64,000 nucleotides of DNA, from NCBI GenBank assembly GCA_964640725.1, contig CAZXIJ010000002.1, positions 124,001 to 188,000 of the forward strand, given 5' to 3'. This document shows, in pieces, positions 54,399 to 63,522 of the stretch. This DNA is from CALHVX01 sp964640725. GTDB taxonomy: Bacteria; Pseudomonadota; Gammaproteobacteria; Pseudomonadales; Azotimanducaceae. Within the stretch, counting starts at the first letter, position 1, and every line of letters starts with the position of its first letter. Under the pieces are notes generated by a model. The model saw nothing but the letters and a program-made list of their open reading frames with translations. It had not been told where the DNA came from and ran no database searches. Made by a program: the position numbers and the translations under genes.

Positions 54399-54926
54399 GT
54401 GGAACGACGACTTGTTACGCTGCTGCGGGACTGCCCGGCCCGGCTGGTTCCGACTGGCGATCCGATCACCCTGAGCAAAGACAGCTTTGTGACCCTGACC
54501 CAGAGCCTCGGTGGGGCGTTCACGGTCATCAGCCAGGGCAACATGGCGCGGGTCGACGGTGCCGATGCAGACGCGCTCGGGCTGGAGCCACTCGCCCTGA
54601 CCTTTGAGCCGCCTTCGGATGGCCAGGTCTCCCTGGACCAGGTGGACGAGGCGCTCGCCAGCATCTACGACCCGGAGATTCCGGTGAACATCCTGGACCT
54701 GGGCCTCATCTATGATCGGCAGATCAGCGCCGACGGCCAGGTCGCCGTTAAGATGACCCTTACTGCGCCCGGCTGCGGCATGGGGCCAGTGTTGGTGCAA
54801 GACGTCGAGCAGCGTGTTGCGAGCGTGCCCCATGTGCGATCGGTCGCCGTTGAGCTGGTGTTCGACCCGCCATGGTCCAGAGACCGCATGTCGGAAGAGG
54901 CACAGCTGGAACTTGGTATTTTCTGA
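54399..54926 (+). CDS. sufT: Fe-S maturation protein SufT (MIP18/DUF59 family)
   Basis: 175 residues from GTG. An N-terminal region precedes a DUF59 domain (about 80-160): VDEALASIYDPEIPVNILDL, KMTLTAPGCGMGPVLVQDVE with the conserved Cys, and VELVFDPPWSRDRMSEEAQL. SufT helps mature Fe-S proteins in several bacteria. It overlaps sufE by TGATG. Confidence 0.9.
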   Translation: MERRLVTLLRDCPARLVPTGDPITLSKDSFVTLTQSLGGAFTVISQGNMARVDGADADALGLEPLALTFEPPSDGQVSLDQVDEALASIYDPEIPVNILDLGLIYDRQISADGQVAVKMTLTAPGCGMGPVLVQDVEQRVASVPHVRSVAVELVFDPPWSRDRMSEEAQLELGIF

Positions 54927-55402
54927 TGACGGATCTTGACGCGGCCGCGGCGGCCGCCATCGCCCGCCTGAACGAGAAGAGCGCGCTGCCGGCGCTGCCG
55001 GAGGTGCGAGAAACCTTTGGCTTTTTCGATGACTGGGAGGATCGCTACCGGTACGTCATCGAGCTCGGGAAGCAGCTGGCCCCGCTGCCAGACCCCTGGC
55101 GCAACGAGCGCACTCTTGTGCGCGGCTGTCAGAGCCAGGTCTGGCTGATTACTGCGCACGATCGCAAGCACGATCGCCTGTTGCTCGCGATCGACTCGGA
55201 CGCCCACATCGTTCGCGGCTTGGCGGCGCTCGTGACCCTGAGCCTGAGTGGCCGCAGCCCGGCGGAAATTCTGGAAACCGACCTTGAATCCCTGTTTTCC
55301 GAGCTCGACCTGCTCAGCCACTTAAGCCCGTCTCGCGGCAACGGGCTGCGCGCCATGCTGGCCAGGATCCAGGAGAGCGCCAGCGCCGCGGAGCTCGGCT
55401 AG
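54926..55402 (+). CDS. sufE: Sulfur acceptor protein SufE
   Basis: 158 residues. DDWEDRYRYVIELGKQLAPL is the family entry, RTLVRGCQSQVWL holds the sulfur-accepting Cys, and HIVRGLAALVTLSLSGRSPA follows. SufE activates SufS and carries persulfide to SufB. Last gene of the suf operon; its stop TAG shares CTAG with the stop of the converging DUF2802 gene. The ATG at 54926 is coupled to sufT. Confidence 0.95.
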   Translation: MTDLDAAAAAAIARLNEKSALPALPEVRETFGFFDDWEDRYRYVIELGKQLAPLPDPWRNERTLVRGCQSQVWLITAHDRKHDRLLLAIDSDAHIVRGLAALVTLSLSGRSPAEILETDLESLFSELDLLSHLSPSRGNGLRAMLARIQESASAAELG

Positions 55403-55806
55403 CCGGGCAGGCGCGACAGGAGCGCAGCCTCAGTGCCGGACAGCTCGCAGCTGGCCACGACTTCTGCCAGGGGGACGCCCTGGCGAAAGTCTTCTACCGC
55501 TCGCCGAAGCAGCAGGCTGCGCGCCGCTCCCGGACTGGCTGGTGCCGGGCCGAGCTCGCTGTCTCCTGCCCTGGACGTTCCATCTGCGCCCGACGCATCG
55601 GGCGTGCGGGCCGCCGGCGCACGCTGCGCGGCGACAAACTCACCGAGCGCGACGGAGGCTTCCGCAAAGACCTCGACCTGCGCTGCCGTCTGAGACAATC
55701 GTTCTGAGAGCTGCAAGATGCGGTAGTGCACGTACAGAGCGACACCCAGAAGCGTGGCCACGGTGGTCACGAACAACAGCAGCGGAAACAGCAGGGGTTG
55801 AGTCAT
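55399..55806 (-). CDS. DUF2802 protein, flagellar-locus associated
   Basis: 135 residues. One N-terminal membrane helix (about 5-25), a coiled segment (LSERLSQTAAQVEVFAEASV), a Gly/Ala/Pro-rich linker and a small C-terminal helical domain (RAVEDFRQGVPLAEVVASCE) resembling a helix-turn-helix that detects order in DUF2802 proteins. In pseudomonads the gene sits at the end of the flagellar/chemotaxis cluster near motCD. ATG at 55806 has AGGAGA seven bases upstream. Confidence 0.8.
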   Translation of the reverse strand: MTQPLLFPLLLFVTTVATLLGVALYVHYRILQLSERLSQTAAQVEVFAEASVALGEFVAAQRAPAARTPDASGADGTSRAGDSELGPAPASPGAARSLLLRRAVEDFRQGVPLAEVVASCELSGTEAALLSRLPG

Positions 55807-55828
55807 GGTCTCTCCTGGATCGGAATCG

Positions 55829-56755
55829 TTAGTTGCTGAACAGCAGCCCGCCATCCACGGTACGGCGCCCGCCGCCATCCGGTCGCTGCGCGGCCACGTT
55901 GCGGGATCGTCCGCTCGGTTCATCCCGTCGCACATAGGCAAAGGCCGAGCCGAACGGCGTTGCGTTCAAATTACGGGCGATGTCTGAACGTCGAGCGACG
56001 ACCACCACGACGCGACGGTTGGCCGCCCTGCCGGCGGGCGTTGCGTTGCTGCGGGCCGGATGGTTCTCGCCGTAGCCCACGGCCGAGAGTCGTTCCGGAT
56101 CAATGCCCTGCTGCTCGAGAAAGCCGGCCACGTTCGCAGCCCGGGCCGATGACAGGCGCCAGTTGGATGCAAAGCTACCGCCGTCCATGGGAATGTTGTC
56201 GGTGTAGCCTTCGATGGTGATCGGCGCCTCAAAGCCCGCCAGATAGCTGGCAAGGCTTGTCAGCGCGCTACGCGCGGTCGCGCTCAGGGTGGCTGTGCCC
56301 AGATCAAAGGCCTGCTCGCCGTTCAGGCTCATCTCCAGCCAATCCTGGTTGCTCTCGATCTCCAGCAGGCCGCTGTCGACCAGGCCCGGGAACTCCGCGC
56401 CGATCGTCCGCGCATCAGTGCGCAGCTCGGCATTGCCCGGATCCGGATCTTCGTAGCCGGCAATGTTTTCGACATCCACCACGTGCGGCGAAGCAGCCAG
56501 GGTCGGCTCGCCGATCTGAATCTCTGTCATGCTGCGCATGGGCGTTTCGAAGGTTTGCTCCAGAACAGAACTGAGCACCCGGTATTTTTCTGTGTTGACT
56601 GAGCTGATCGCGTACATCACGACAAAGAACGCGAAAAGCAGCGTCATGAAATCAGCGTAGGAGACCATCCAGCGGTCCCTAAGCTGTTCATCGCCATCAT
56701 CGTCCGCCAGGCTTCGAAGACGGCGTGCCAGGTCGCGATGTGATTCCAGAGACAC
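55829..56755 (-). CDS. motD: Flagellar stator protein MotD (MotB-like)
   Basis: 308 residues from GTG. RWMVSYADFMTLLFAFFVVM is the MotB plug/helix with the proton-binding Asp, and the periplasmic OmpA-like domain binds peptidoglycan: ITIEGYTDNIPMDGGSFASN, LSSARAANVAGFL, NRRVVVVV. It forms with MotC the ion-driven stator. Called MotD because of its position after fliA/motC. Starts two bases after the motC stop. Confidence 0.92.
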   Translation of the reverse strand: MSLESHRDLARRLRSLADDDGDEQLRDRWMVSYADFMTLLFAFFVVMYAISSVNTEKYRVLSSVLEQTFETPMRSMTEIQIGEPTLAASPHVVDVENIAGYEDPDPGNAELRTDARTIGAEFPGLVDSGLLEIESNQDWLEMSLNGEQAFDLGTATLSATARSALTSLASYLAGFEAPITIEGYTDNIPMDGGSFASNWRLSSARAANVAGFLEQQGIDPERLSAVGYGENHPARSNATPAGRAANRRVVVVVARRSDIARNLNATPFGSAFAYVRRDEPSGRSRNVAAQRPDGGGRRTVDGGLLFSN

Positions 56756-56757
56756 GG

Positions 56758-57510
56758 CTAGAACTCCAGCGCCGCAAGGCGGGTCTTGATCGCCCGGGGA
56801 TGCTCGGCGCTGGCAACCGCGAGCAATCCTTCGATCCAGAGCATCTTTTCCTTTCCCTGGCGCACGACCAGGGATTTGAGTCGGTCCGCGACCGGCAGCA
56901 GCAACAGGTTGGCGAAGCCAACGCCGTAGATCGTCGCGACAAACGCCGTCGCGATCCCGGGCCCGAGCTCTGAAGGATCTGCCAGATTGCCCATGACCTG
57001 CATCAGGCCCAGCACCGCACCGATGATCCCGATCGTTGGCGCGTAGCCGCCCATGTTGCGAAACACCGCTGCGGCAGCGAGATCGCGATCCAGGGTTGCG
57101 TTCAGTTCCAGCTCCAGCGCGTGGCGCACCCCGGCGGGCTCGGCGCCGTCGATAATCAGCTCCAGCCCCTTGCGAATGAACGGGTCGGCCTGGGCGTTGG
57201 CTTCGTTCTCCAGGGCCAGCATTCCCGACACCCGGGTCCGTTTGGCCCACAGTGCCAGGCGATCGACAGCGCCGGCGCTGAGCGGGTCAGGCGGTACCAG
57301 CACCCAACGCAGGAGCTGCATGGACCGGGCCAGCTGAGCGCCAGGCGTTTGCAGCACGATGGCGCCGACCGTGCCGCCGACGACAATGAGCGCCGCGGGA
57401 AGGTTCAGCAGCATCAGGACGCTGCCGCCCTCGAGCTGGTTGCCAAGGAGTATCGCCGCAACACCGATGGCCAGTCCGGCCAGGGCCAACAGGTCAAAAC
57501 GCAGGGTCAT
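56758..57510 (-). CDS. motC: Flagellar stator protein MotC (MotA-like)
   Basis: 250 residues, four membrane helices. LNLPAALIVVGGTVGAIVLQ at the start, VFRNMGGYAPTIGIIGAVLGL with the conserved Pro in helix 3, and ATIYGVGFANLLLLPVADRL follow MotA/PomA. Forms the ring around MotD. Follows fliA by two bases. No second stator pair is in the window. Confidence 0.93.
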   Translation of the reverse strand: MTLRFDLLALAGLAIGVAAILLGNQLEGGSVLMLLNLPAALIVVGGTVGAIVLQTPGAQLARSMQLLRWVLVPPDPLSAGAVDRLALWAKRTRVSGMLALENEANAQADPFIRKGLELIIDGAEPAGVRHALELELNATLDRDLAAAAVFRNMGGYAPTIGIIGAVLGLMQVMGNLADPSELGPGIATAFVATIYGVGFANLLLLPVADRLKSLVVRQGKEKMLWIEGLLAVASAEHPRAIKTRLAALEF

Positions 57511-57512
57511 CG

Positions 57513-58274
57513 CTAGCTCCGCTGTTGCTGCGCAGACCGCGCGGAGCTGCTTGCGCCGGGCTGAATCTCTGCGACCAGGCCCCGCAGCCGAAGCGTAGCC
57601 TGGCTCATAATCTGGCTGACCCGCGATTCGCTAACAGAGAGCACCGCGCCGATTTCTTTCAGGTTCAGGCATTCGTCGTAGTACAGATTCAGAACCAGCT
57701 GGTCGCGTTCCGGCAGCTGGGAGATCGCGTCTGCGACTCGCTGCCGGAGCTCCAGATCCTCCGCTGCGCGAGCGGTATCGCTGCCCGCGCTCACCGGGTC
57801 CCAGCTGTCTTCGTCCTGCAGCGCATCGAAGCTGAACAAACGGGCTGTGGCCGTGTCGCCCAGCATTCGATGATACTCAGCCAGATCCACGCCCAGCTGC
57901 TCGGCGATCTCTGAATCGTCGGCCTCTCGTCCGAGGCGCGCCTCCAGCTGCGCGATTGCGCCAGAGATTTGCCTGGCGTTGCGATGAACAGATCGGGGGG
58001 CCCAGTCACCGCGCCGGACCTCGTCGACCATCGCTCCGCGGATGCGAATGCCGGCATAGGTGCTGAAGCTGGCACCCCGGTCTGCCTTGAAGTTTCGAGC
58101 GGCTTCCAGCAGGCCGATCATGCCGGCCTGAATCAGGTCATCAGTCTGCACGCTGCTCGGCAGTCGCGCGGACAGGTGCAGCGCGATCCGGCGTACCAGA
58201 TCTGCGTGCTCTTTAACCAGCGCCTCCGAGTCGTCTGCGCAGTGCTGGTAGGCGGATATGCCTCGACCTTTCAT
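57513..58274 (-). CDS. fliA: RNA polymerase sigma factor FliA (sigma-28)
   Basis: 253 residues. Region 2 (QAGMIGLLEAARNFKADRGA then FSTYAGIRIRGAMVDEVRRG) and region 4 (SQLPERDQLVLNLYYDECLN with LSVSESRVSQIMSQA) are intact. It directs late flagellar and motility genes. The start overlaps the fleN stop by four bases. The next downstream gene is motC, with no chemotaxis genes between. Confidence 0.95.
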   Translation of the reverse strand: MKGRGISAYQHCADDSEALVKEHADLVRRIALHLSARLPSSVQTDDLIQAGMIGLLEAARNFKADRGASFSTYAGIRIRGAMVDEVRRGDWAPRSVHRNARQISGAIAQLEARLGREADDSEIAEQLGVDLAEYHRMLGDTATARLFSFDALQDEDSWDPVSAGSDTARAAEDLELRQRVADAISQLPERDQLVLNLYYDECLNLKEIGAVLSVSESRVSQIMSQATLRLRGLVAEIQPGASSSARSAQQQRS

Positions 58275-59143
58275 CCGCCGGCGGTGGCCGCAGCCGCATC
58301 GGCGCCGGAGCGAATCGGGATCGGGTCTGCGGCACCGGGCTGCGCATCGAGCATTCGCTCGACAAAAAAGGACAGGTGGCCGCTGGGGCGAGCAGGTATC
58401 GGCCAGCCATCGACGGTATCAGCCAGGCGCGAAAAAGCCTTCGCAGCAGGGCTGACCGGGTACAGTTCCAGTACCGGTTGCTGCTTTTGAACGCTGCGTC
58501 GAACGGCATCGTCCAGCGGAATGCAGCCCGCGTACAGCAGGGTAATGTCGAGAAAGCGCTCGCAAACCGTCTGCAGCTTGTCATACAGACGCAGGCCATC
58601 CGCATCACTGCGCACCATGTTGGCCAGCAGCCGGACCCGGCTCACGCCGTGGTTTTGGTTCAGGACCTTGATCAGCGCGTACGCGTCTGTGATTGCCGTT
58701 GGCTCATCGCAGGTCACGACCATGACCTCCTGGGCTGCGCACAGGAAGCGAACCACGTCGTCGCTGATTCCCGCTGCGGTATCAATCAGCAGCACGTCCA
58801 TCGAGTGCGCGATGTCGCTGAAAGCCCGAATCACAGCCGCTTGCTGCTCAGCGCCGAGGGAAGCCATCTCCTGAAGCCCAGAGGCCGCCGGAACGATCTT
58901 CAGGCCCTCGGGGCCGGTCAGCTGCACCTCTGCCAAGCCGCACTCGCCGTCGAGCACCGCCTTCAGGGTCCGTGCAGGCTTGAGGCCCAGCAGGACATCG
59001 ACATTGGCCAGGCCGAAGTCTGCATCCAGCAGCGTCACCCGGCGACCCTTTCGAGCCAGCGCAACGCCCAGGTTGACAGAAACATTGGTCTTGCCGATGC
59101 CACCTTTGCCGCCGGTGACGGCGATGACCTGAATTGGATTCAT
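58271..59143 (-). CDS. fleN: Flagellar number regulator FleN/FlhG (MinD-like ATPase)
   Basis: 290 residues. Deviant Walker A VTGGKGGIGKTNVSVNLGVA at the N-terminus, LLDADFGLANVDVLLGL, and LLIDTAAGISDDVVRF are complete, so ATP binding and membrane cycling look intact. It limits the number of polar flagella, acting with FlhF. ATG at 59143 (MNPIQVIAV) is chosen; the frame extends to 59338 without similarity. Seven bases separate it from flhF. Confidence 0.93.
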   Translation of the reverse strand: MNPIQVIAVTGGKGGIGKTNVSVNLGVALARKGRRVTLLDADFGLANVDVLLGLKPARTLKAVLDGECGLAEVQLTGPEGLKIVPAASGLQEMASLGAEQQAAVIRAFSDIAHSMDVLLIDTAAGISDDVVRFLCAAQEVMVVTCDEPTAITDAYALIKVLNQNHGVSRVRLLANMVRSDADGLRLYDKLQTVCERFLDITLLYAGCIPLDDAVRRSVQKQQPVLELYPVSPAAKAFSRLADTVDGWPIPARPSGHLSFFVERMLDAQPGAADPIPIRSGADAAAATAGG

Positions 59144-59150
59144 GGCTTGG

Positions 59151-60263
59151 CTAGTGCTCAACAGCTGGTTCTCCTGACTTAAATGTAGTTGCTGCGCGGT
59201 AACGGTCAATTTCCATCCGCAGCCGATGCTCGATCCCGGCCGCATCAGCCCACGCCATGGCAGCGGACGGGTCTGCGCTTTCCTGCCAGCAGGCCAGCGA
59301 CAGGCAGGCATCGTGCAATAGGCTGAACCAGTAGCCACTACCGTCGCTCTGATCTGTGTGCGTCGCGATCGCGCACTGCCGAGATGGCAGATTGGGCGTC
59401 TGGACAGCGGACGCCAGCCAGCGTTCTACCGCGACACAGCGCCAATGCGCCGGCAACACATAGACCAGCTGCTCGGGCGTCAACGGATCGTCACTCAATG
59501 CGCCGGCCAGCGGCGTCGAGCCGTCGCTCGATTCGTCGAGCAACACCAGCGTCTCCGGGTGCGCGTGCGCCATGGCACCGGCAATCGTTGCTGCACTGCC
59601 GTGACCGGTCTGCACCCCGAGCAAGGCGCCAGCGCTCTGCAGCGCCGCGTCGCGGCCCAGGCCCCGGTCGCCACAGTGCATCAGGGTCATTCGGCGCGGA
59701 TCAGCACCATTGCCAATCAGATGGCAGGCATAGCGCAGCAGCGCCGTCGTGACGCCGGCGCCGCGAGGTCCGGCAAAGCGGACGATGCCGGCCGTTGGCA
59801 GGGGCCCGGCACAACGCACCTTGGCAGCCAGCGCTCGGATCAGCGTCGGCCAACCCTCCCGGGGTTCTGGCAGCGAATCCAGCAGGTGATCTGCAAACCC
59901 CAGCCGGAGGAGTCGTTGGCGGTACAGAGTCGATGCCGGCGCCTCGGGAGCCTGCGGACGCGAAGCGTCGGCGTCGCGCGCGGCAATGGCCGACCCCTCC
60001 GACTCCAGCACATGAAAAGCAAAGCCGGAGGGTGCAGCTGCCCTGCAGCCCTCCGGCTCGGGGCCGAGTTCTGCCGGAGCTGAGGCATCACTGTCAATCG
60101 CTGCGAGCATCTCGATCCGGTCGCCGTCCCGGCGCTCCGAAAGAATGAGCGCATCGCGTCCCAGCGTCTCGCGGATGTCGGCCAGCACGGCTCGGACGCT
60201 GCTGCCTTGAAAGCGTTGCGCACCGCTGGCAGCGGGGTCAGAGGGGTCAGAGGGGTAGATCAT
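59151..60263 (-). CDS. flhF: Flagellar placement protein FlhF, GTPase site degenerate
   Basis: 370 residues. Position between flhA and fleN, an N-terminal B-like region (FQGSSVRAVLADIRETLGRD), and the NG-domain layout mark it as FlhF, the SRP-type GTPase that marks the pole for the flagellum. The P-loop reads FAGPRGAGVTTALLRYA where GxxGxGKTT is expected, so the Walker A Lys is Val. The G3 DTAG region reads LVLLDESSDGST, and the TKxD region reads ATHTDQS. The reading frame is intact. It may not bind or cleave GTP, or only weakly. Confidence 0.85.
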   Translation of the reverse strand: MIYPSDPSDPAASGAQRFQGSSVRAVLADIRETLGRDALILSERRDGDRIEMLAAIDSDASAPAELGPEPEGCRAAAPSGFAFHVLESEGSAIAARDADASRPQAPEAPASTLYRQRLLRLGFADHLLDSLPEPREGWPTLIRALAAKVRCAGPLPTAGIVRFAGPRGAGVTTALLRYACHLIGNGADPRRMTLMHCGDRGLGRDAALQSAGALLGVQTGHGSAATIAGAMAHAHPETLVLLDESSDGSTPLAGALSDDPLTPEQLVYVLPAHWRCVAVERWLASAVQTPNLPSRQCAIATHTDQSDGSGYWFSLLHDACLSLACWQESADPSAAMAWADAAGIEHRLRMEIDRYRAATTFKSGEPAVEH

Positions 60264-62329
60264 GTCTGGGCTCCTCGGCCGATCGTGGAGACCACGGTGA
60301 CCTGTTTGCTCTGGGGCACTTCTTCATAGGCGAGTACATGAATCGCGCGTTGCGAAAAGCGGACAAAGCGCGCGAGCAGCTGCCGGATCGCGCCGGACAC
60401 CAGCAGCACCGTGGGCTTGCCAGCGACCTCTTGCTGGTCCGCGACGTTCTTGAATGATTGCTGGAGCCGTTCTGCCATGCCGGGCTCGAGGGCCGGAGCC
60501 TGGCCCTCGTTCTGCTTGGCTTTCAGCAACAGGGCTTCCAGTTCGGGCTCCAGGGTGACGACTTCCAGCGCGTCGGCGGTCCCATAGATGCTGTGCACGA
60601 TCATCCGGCCGAGCGCTGAGCGAACGGCGGCCAGGCGCAGCTCCGTGGGCTTGCCCTCGCCGCCGTTGGCAAGCAACGCCTCGGCAATGGTGCGGACATC
60701 GCGAATGGGAATCTGCTCCAGCAGCAACTGCTGCAGGACCTGATGCACCTCGGCAATCGTGAGGCTCTCCGGTACCAGCTGCTCCGCCAGCCGCGGCGAT
60801 GACTGGGCGAGCTGATCAACCAGCCGCTGCACCTCTTCGTGACCGAGCAGCTCTGCCGCATGGACCTGCATCAGCTGGTTGAGATGCGTAGCGACAACGG
60901 TGCTGGGATCAACAACGGTGTAGCCCAGGGTTTCGGCGTTATCTTTGCTGTCGGGATCGATCCAGACAGCATCCATGCCAAAGGCCGGTTCCTTGGCTTT
61001 GAGGCCCTCCAGCTTGCCGAACACCTCGCCAGGGTCGATCGCCAGCAGCCGGTCCGGATGAATTTCCGCTTCGGCAAGGGTGACGCCCTGGAGGGCGATC
61101 CGGTAGCCGTTGGGAAGCAGGTCAAGGTTGTCGCGAATGTGGACCGTGGGCACCAGAAAGCCAAGCTCCTGCGAGAGCTTTTTTCGAACCCCACGGATCC
61201 GGGCGAGCAGTTTGCCGTCCTGGGCAGCATCGACCAGCGGAATCAGCCGGTAACCAACTTCCAGGCCCAGGGCATCGACCGGCGGGATATCTTCCCAACC
61301 GAGTTCCCGGTTCGTGTCTGCCGTCGCTGGCTCGCCCTGCTGCGCCGCCGGCACGGGCATGGACCGTTCTTCAGCGCGTCGGGCTATGAGCCAGGTGCCC
61401 GCCCCGCAGATTGCGCCCAGGGAAAGGAAAACCAGGTGAGGCATGCCCGGGATCAGCCCCAGCACCGTGAGAATGGCCGCAGAGACGCCCAGTGCACGGG
61501 GATCCGCGAACATCTGGCTCACAACCTGCTCGCTCATGTCAGCCTCGCCGCTAACCCGGGTCACGATGATGGCCGCCGCGGTCGACAACAGGAGAGACGG
61601 GATCTGAGCCACAAGCCCGTCTCCGATGGTCAGCAGCGTGTACTTCTGCAAGGCCTCGTCAAAAGGCAGCTCGTGCTGACTCATCCCGATGACCAGGCCA
61701 CCGATAATGTTGATCAACAGAATCAGAATGCCGGCGACGGCATCGCCCCGCACAAACTTGCTCGCGCCGTCCATCGAGCCGTAAAAGTCCGCTTCTTTGG
61801 CAACGTCTTCCCGGCGCTCGCGGGCCTGGTCCTGGTCGATGATGCCGGAATTCATGTCCGCGTCGATCGCCATCTGCTTGCCAGGCATCGCGTCCAGAGT
61901 GAACCGGGCGCTGACCTCCGAGATTCGCCCAGCACCCTTTGTCACCACGACAAAGTTGATGATGACCAGAATCATGAAGACGATGAAGCCCACCACGTAG
62001 TTGCCGCCAACCACCACTTCGCCAAAGCTCTCGATCACCTTGCCGGCCGCCGCGCCGCCCTCGTGGCCGTCCAGCAGCACAACCCGGGTTGACGCAACAT
62101 TGAGCGCCAGGCGCAGCAGGGTCGCGACCAGCACGATTGTAGGAAATGCCGCAAATTCGAGGGGTCGCAGTGCGTACACCGCGACCAGCAGGACAACTAT
62201 GGCCAGGGCAATGTTGAAGGTGAACGCGACATCCAGCAAAAATGCCGGCACGCGCAAAGTCATCAGCGCGAGCAAGGACAGCAGCAGGATCGGAATACCG
62301 AGGTTGAATCGCAGCAACGAGCCAATCAT
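60260..62329 (-). CDS. flhA: Flagellar export protein FlhA
   Basis: 689 residues. About eight membrane helices and the FHIPEP hallmark region: ISEVSARFTLDAMPGKQMAI, DADMNSGIIDQDQARERRED, and AEADFYGSMDGASKFVRGDA-like sequence. The cytoplasmic domain (about 350-689) is complete. FlhA is the core ring of the flagellar type III export gate. Overlaps flhB and flhF by four bases. Confidence 0.96.
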   Translation of the reverse strand: MIGSLLRFNLGIPILLLSLLALMTLRVPAFLLDVAFTFNIALAIVVLLVAVYALRPLEFAAFPTIVLVATLLRLALNVASTRVVLLDGHEGGAAAGKVIESFGEVVVGGNYVVGFIVFMILVIINFVVVTKGAGRISEVSARFTLDAMPGKQMAIDADMNSGIIDQDQARERREDVAKEADFYGSMDGASKFVRGDAVAGILILLINIIGGLVIGMSQHELPFDEALQKYTLLTIGDGLVAQIPSLLLSTAAAIIVTRVSGEADMSEQVVSQMFADPRALGVSAAILTVLGLIPGMPHLVFLSLGAICGAGTWLIARRAEERSMPVPAAQQGEPATADTNRELGWEDIPPVDALGLEVGYRLIPLVDAAQDGKLLARIRGVRKKLSQELGFLVPTVHIRDNLDLLPNGYRIALQGVTLAEAEIHPDRLLAIDPGEVFGKLEGLKAKEPAFGMDAVWIDPDSKDNAETLGYTVVDPSTVVATHLNQLMQVHAAELLGHEEVQRLVDQLAQSSPRLAEQLVPESLTIAEVHQVLQQLLLEQIPIRDVRTIAEALLANGGEGKPTELRLAAVRSALGRMIVHSIYGTADALEVVTLEPELEALLLKAKQNEGQAPALEPGMAERLQQSFKNVADQQEVAGKPTVLLVSGAIRQLLARFVRFSQRAIHVLAYEEVPQSKQVTVVSTIGRGAQT

Positions 62330-63522
62330 TCGCCTGGCCCTCGACCCTTGGCATCGCGCTGCAAGGCCCGCGGGACAGCAAGCTGCCGGAGCCGCGGTCT
62401 TCCATGGCGCAGACCACTGCGATACTCGTTAAGCTGGTGAATGTACGCCAGCACCTCTGCTACCGCAGCATAGAGGGGCGCGGGAATCAGTGTGCCCAGA
62501 TCGCAGTGGAAGTAGATGGCCCGGGCCAGCGGCGGTACCCGCAGCGCGGGAACCTGATGCTGTTCTGCAACGGCACGTATGCGCAAGGCCATGTGGTCGC
62601 AGCCGCGCGCGACAACGCGCGGGGCTGGAGCACCGGCCTCGTATTTGAGCGCCACCGCAAAGTGCTCCGGATTGGTCACCACAACATCAGCATCGGGCAC
62701 CGCGTCCAGCATTCGCTGATTCGCGAGGCTTTGCTGGGCGCGGCGCTGCGCAGTCTTCACCTCCGGCTTGCCCTCGGAATCTTTCATCTCATCCTTGACT
62801 TCCTGCTTGGTCATACGCAGCTGCTTGCGGTGCTGCGCGATCTGAAACGGCACGTCGATCGCGGCGATCAGCGCTAGCACCAATGCAAACAGCAGCAGCG
62901 CCCAGCCCACATAGCTCAGGCCATCCGGCAGGGCCACGCGAACCGTTTCGTGTCCGAGGGCAAACAGCGACTCAAGGATCTGCCAGAGGAAAAACACCGC
63001 TGTTCCGGAGATCAGCAGAAATTTGCCGATCGATTTGAGCAGCTCGACTACGGCCTGAATCGAGGCGATCCGCTTGAAGCCTTTGATCGGCGACAGCCGC
63101 TCGCCCTTGAAGGACATCGCCTTGGTGGAAAACAGAAATCCGCCGAGCGCTCCGGATGATGCGATGGCGATCAGCATCAGGAGCACCAGCAAGGGACCGA
63201 TGGCCGAGCCTGCCTGCACCATGGCGAAGCGGAGCACGGCCTGATAGTCGGCAGCGGTGTATTCGATGAGCGGCGCTCCCGAATTCCCCGCCTGGCCAAT
63301 CGCTGGTGGGCTACCCGCTGCGGCAAACAGGGTTCTGGCGAGCTCAAGGAGGATGCTGGCGCCCTGGGGGAACCAGAGAATCAGACCCAGGGCACCGCCG
63401 CCTACCAGCGCCACAGTCACCAGCTCCCGGCTGCGGGCGACCTGACCTTCTTCTTTGGCCTTCGCAAGTTTTCGGGTCGAGGCCTCTTCAGTGCGTTCCT
63501 GGCCGCCGCTCTCTTCTGCCAT
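62326..63522 (-). CDS. flhB: Flagellar export switch protein FlhB
   Basis: 398 residues. SGGQERTEEASTRKLAKAKE at the start, four membrane helices, and a C-terminal cytoplasmic domain. The autocleavage motif, normally NPTH, reads NPEH in VVTNPEHFAVALKYE. Asn and Pro are kept, so self-cleavage is plausible. The C-terminal tail is about 15-20 residues longer than in E. coli and basic. Controls the switch from rod-hook to filament export. Overlaps fliR by three bases. Confidence 0.94.
   Translation of the reverse strand: MAEESGGQERTEEASTRKLAKAKEEGQVARSRELVTVALVGGGALGLILWFPQGASILLELARTLFAAAGSPPAIGQAGNSGAPLIEYTAADYQAVLRFAMVQAGSAIGPLLVLLMLIAIASSGALGGFLFSTKAMSFKGERLSPIKGFKRIASIQAVVELLKSIGKFLLISGTAVFFLWQILESLFALGHETVRVALPDGLSYVGWALLLFALVLALIAAIDVPFQIAQHRKQLRMTKQEVKDEMKDSEGKPEVKTAQRRAQQSLANQRMLDAVPDADVVVTNPEHFAVALKYEAGAPAPRVVARGCDHMALRIRAVAEQHQVPALRVPPLARAIYFHCDLGTLIPAPLYAAVAEVLAYIHQLNEYRSGLRHGRPRLRQLAVPRALQRDAKGRGPGE

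Noticed and set aside
59151..60263. flhF as a pseudogene
   Set aside because: Although the GTP-binding motifs are degenerate, the frame is intact, overlaps its neighbours as in a working operon and keeps normal coding composition.
60839..62092. 417-codon plus-strand open frame
   Set aside because: Antisense to flhA, which is complete and has strong family motifs.
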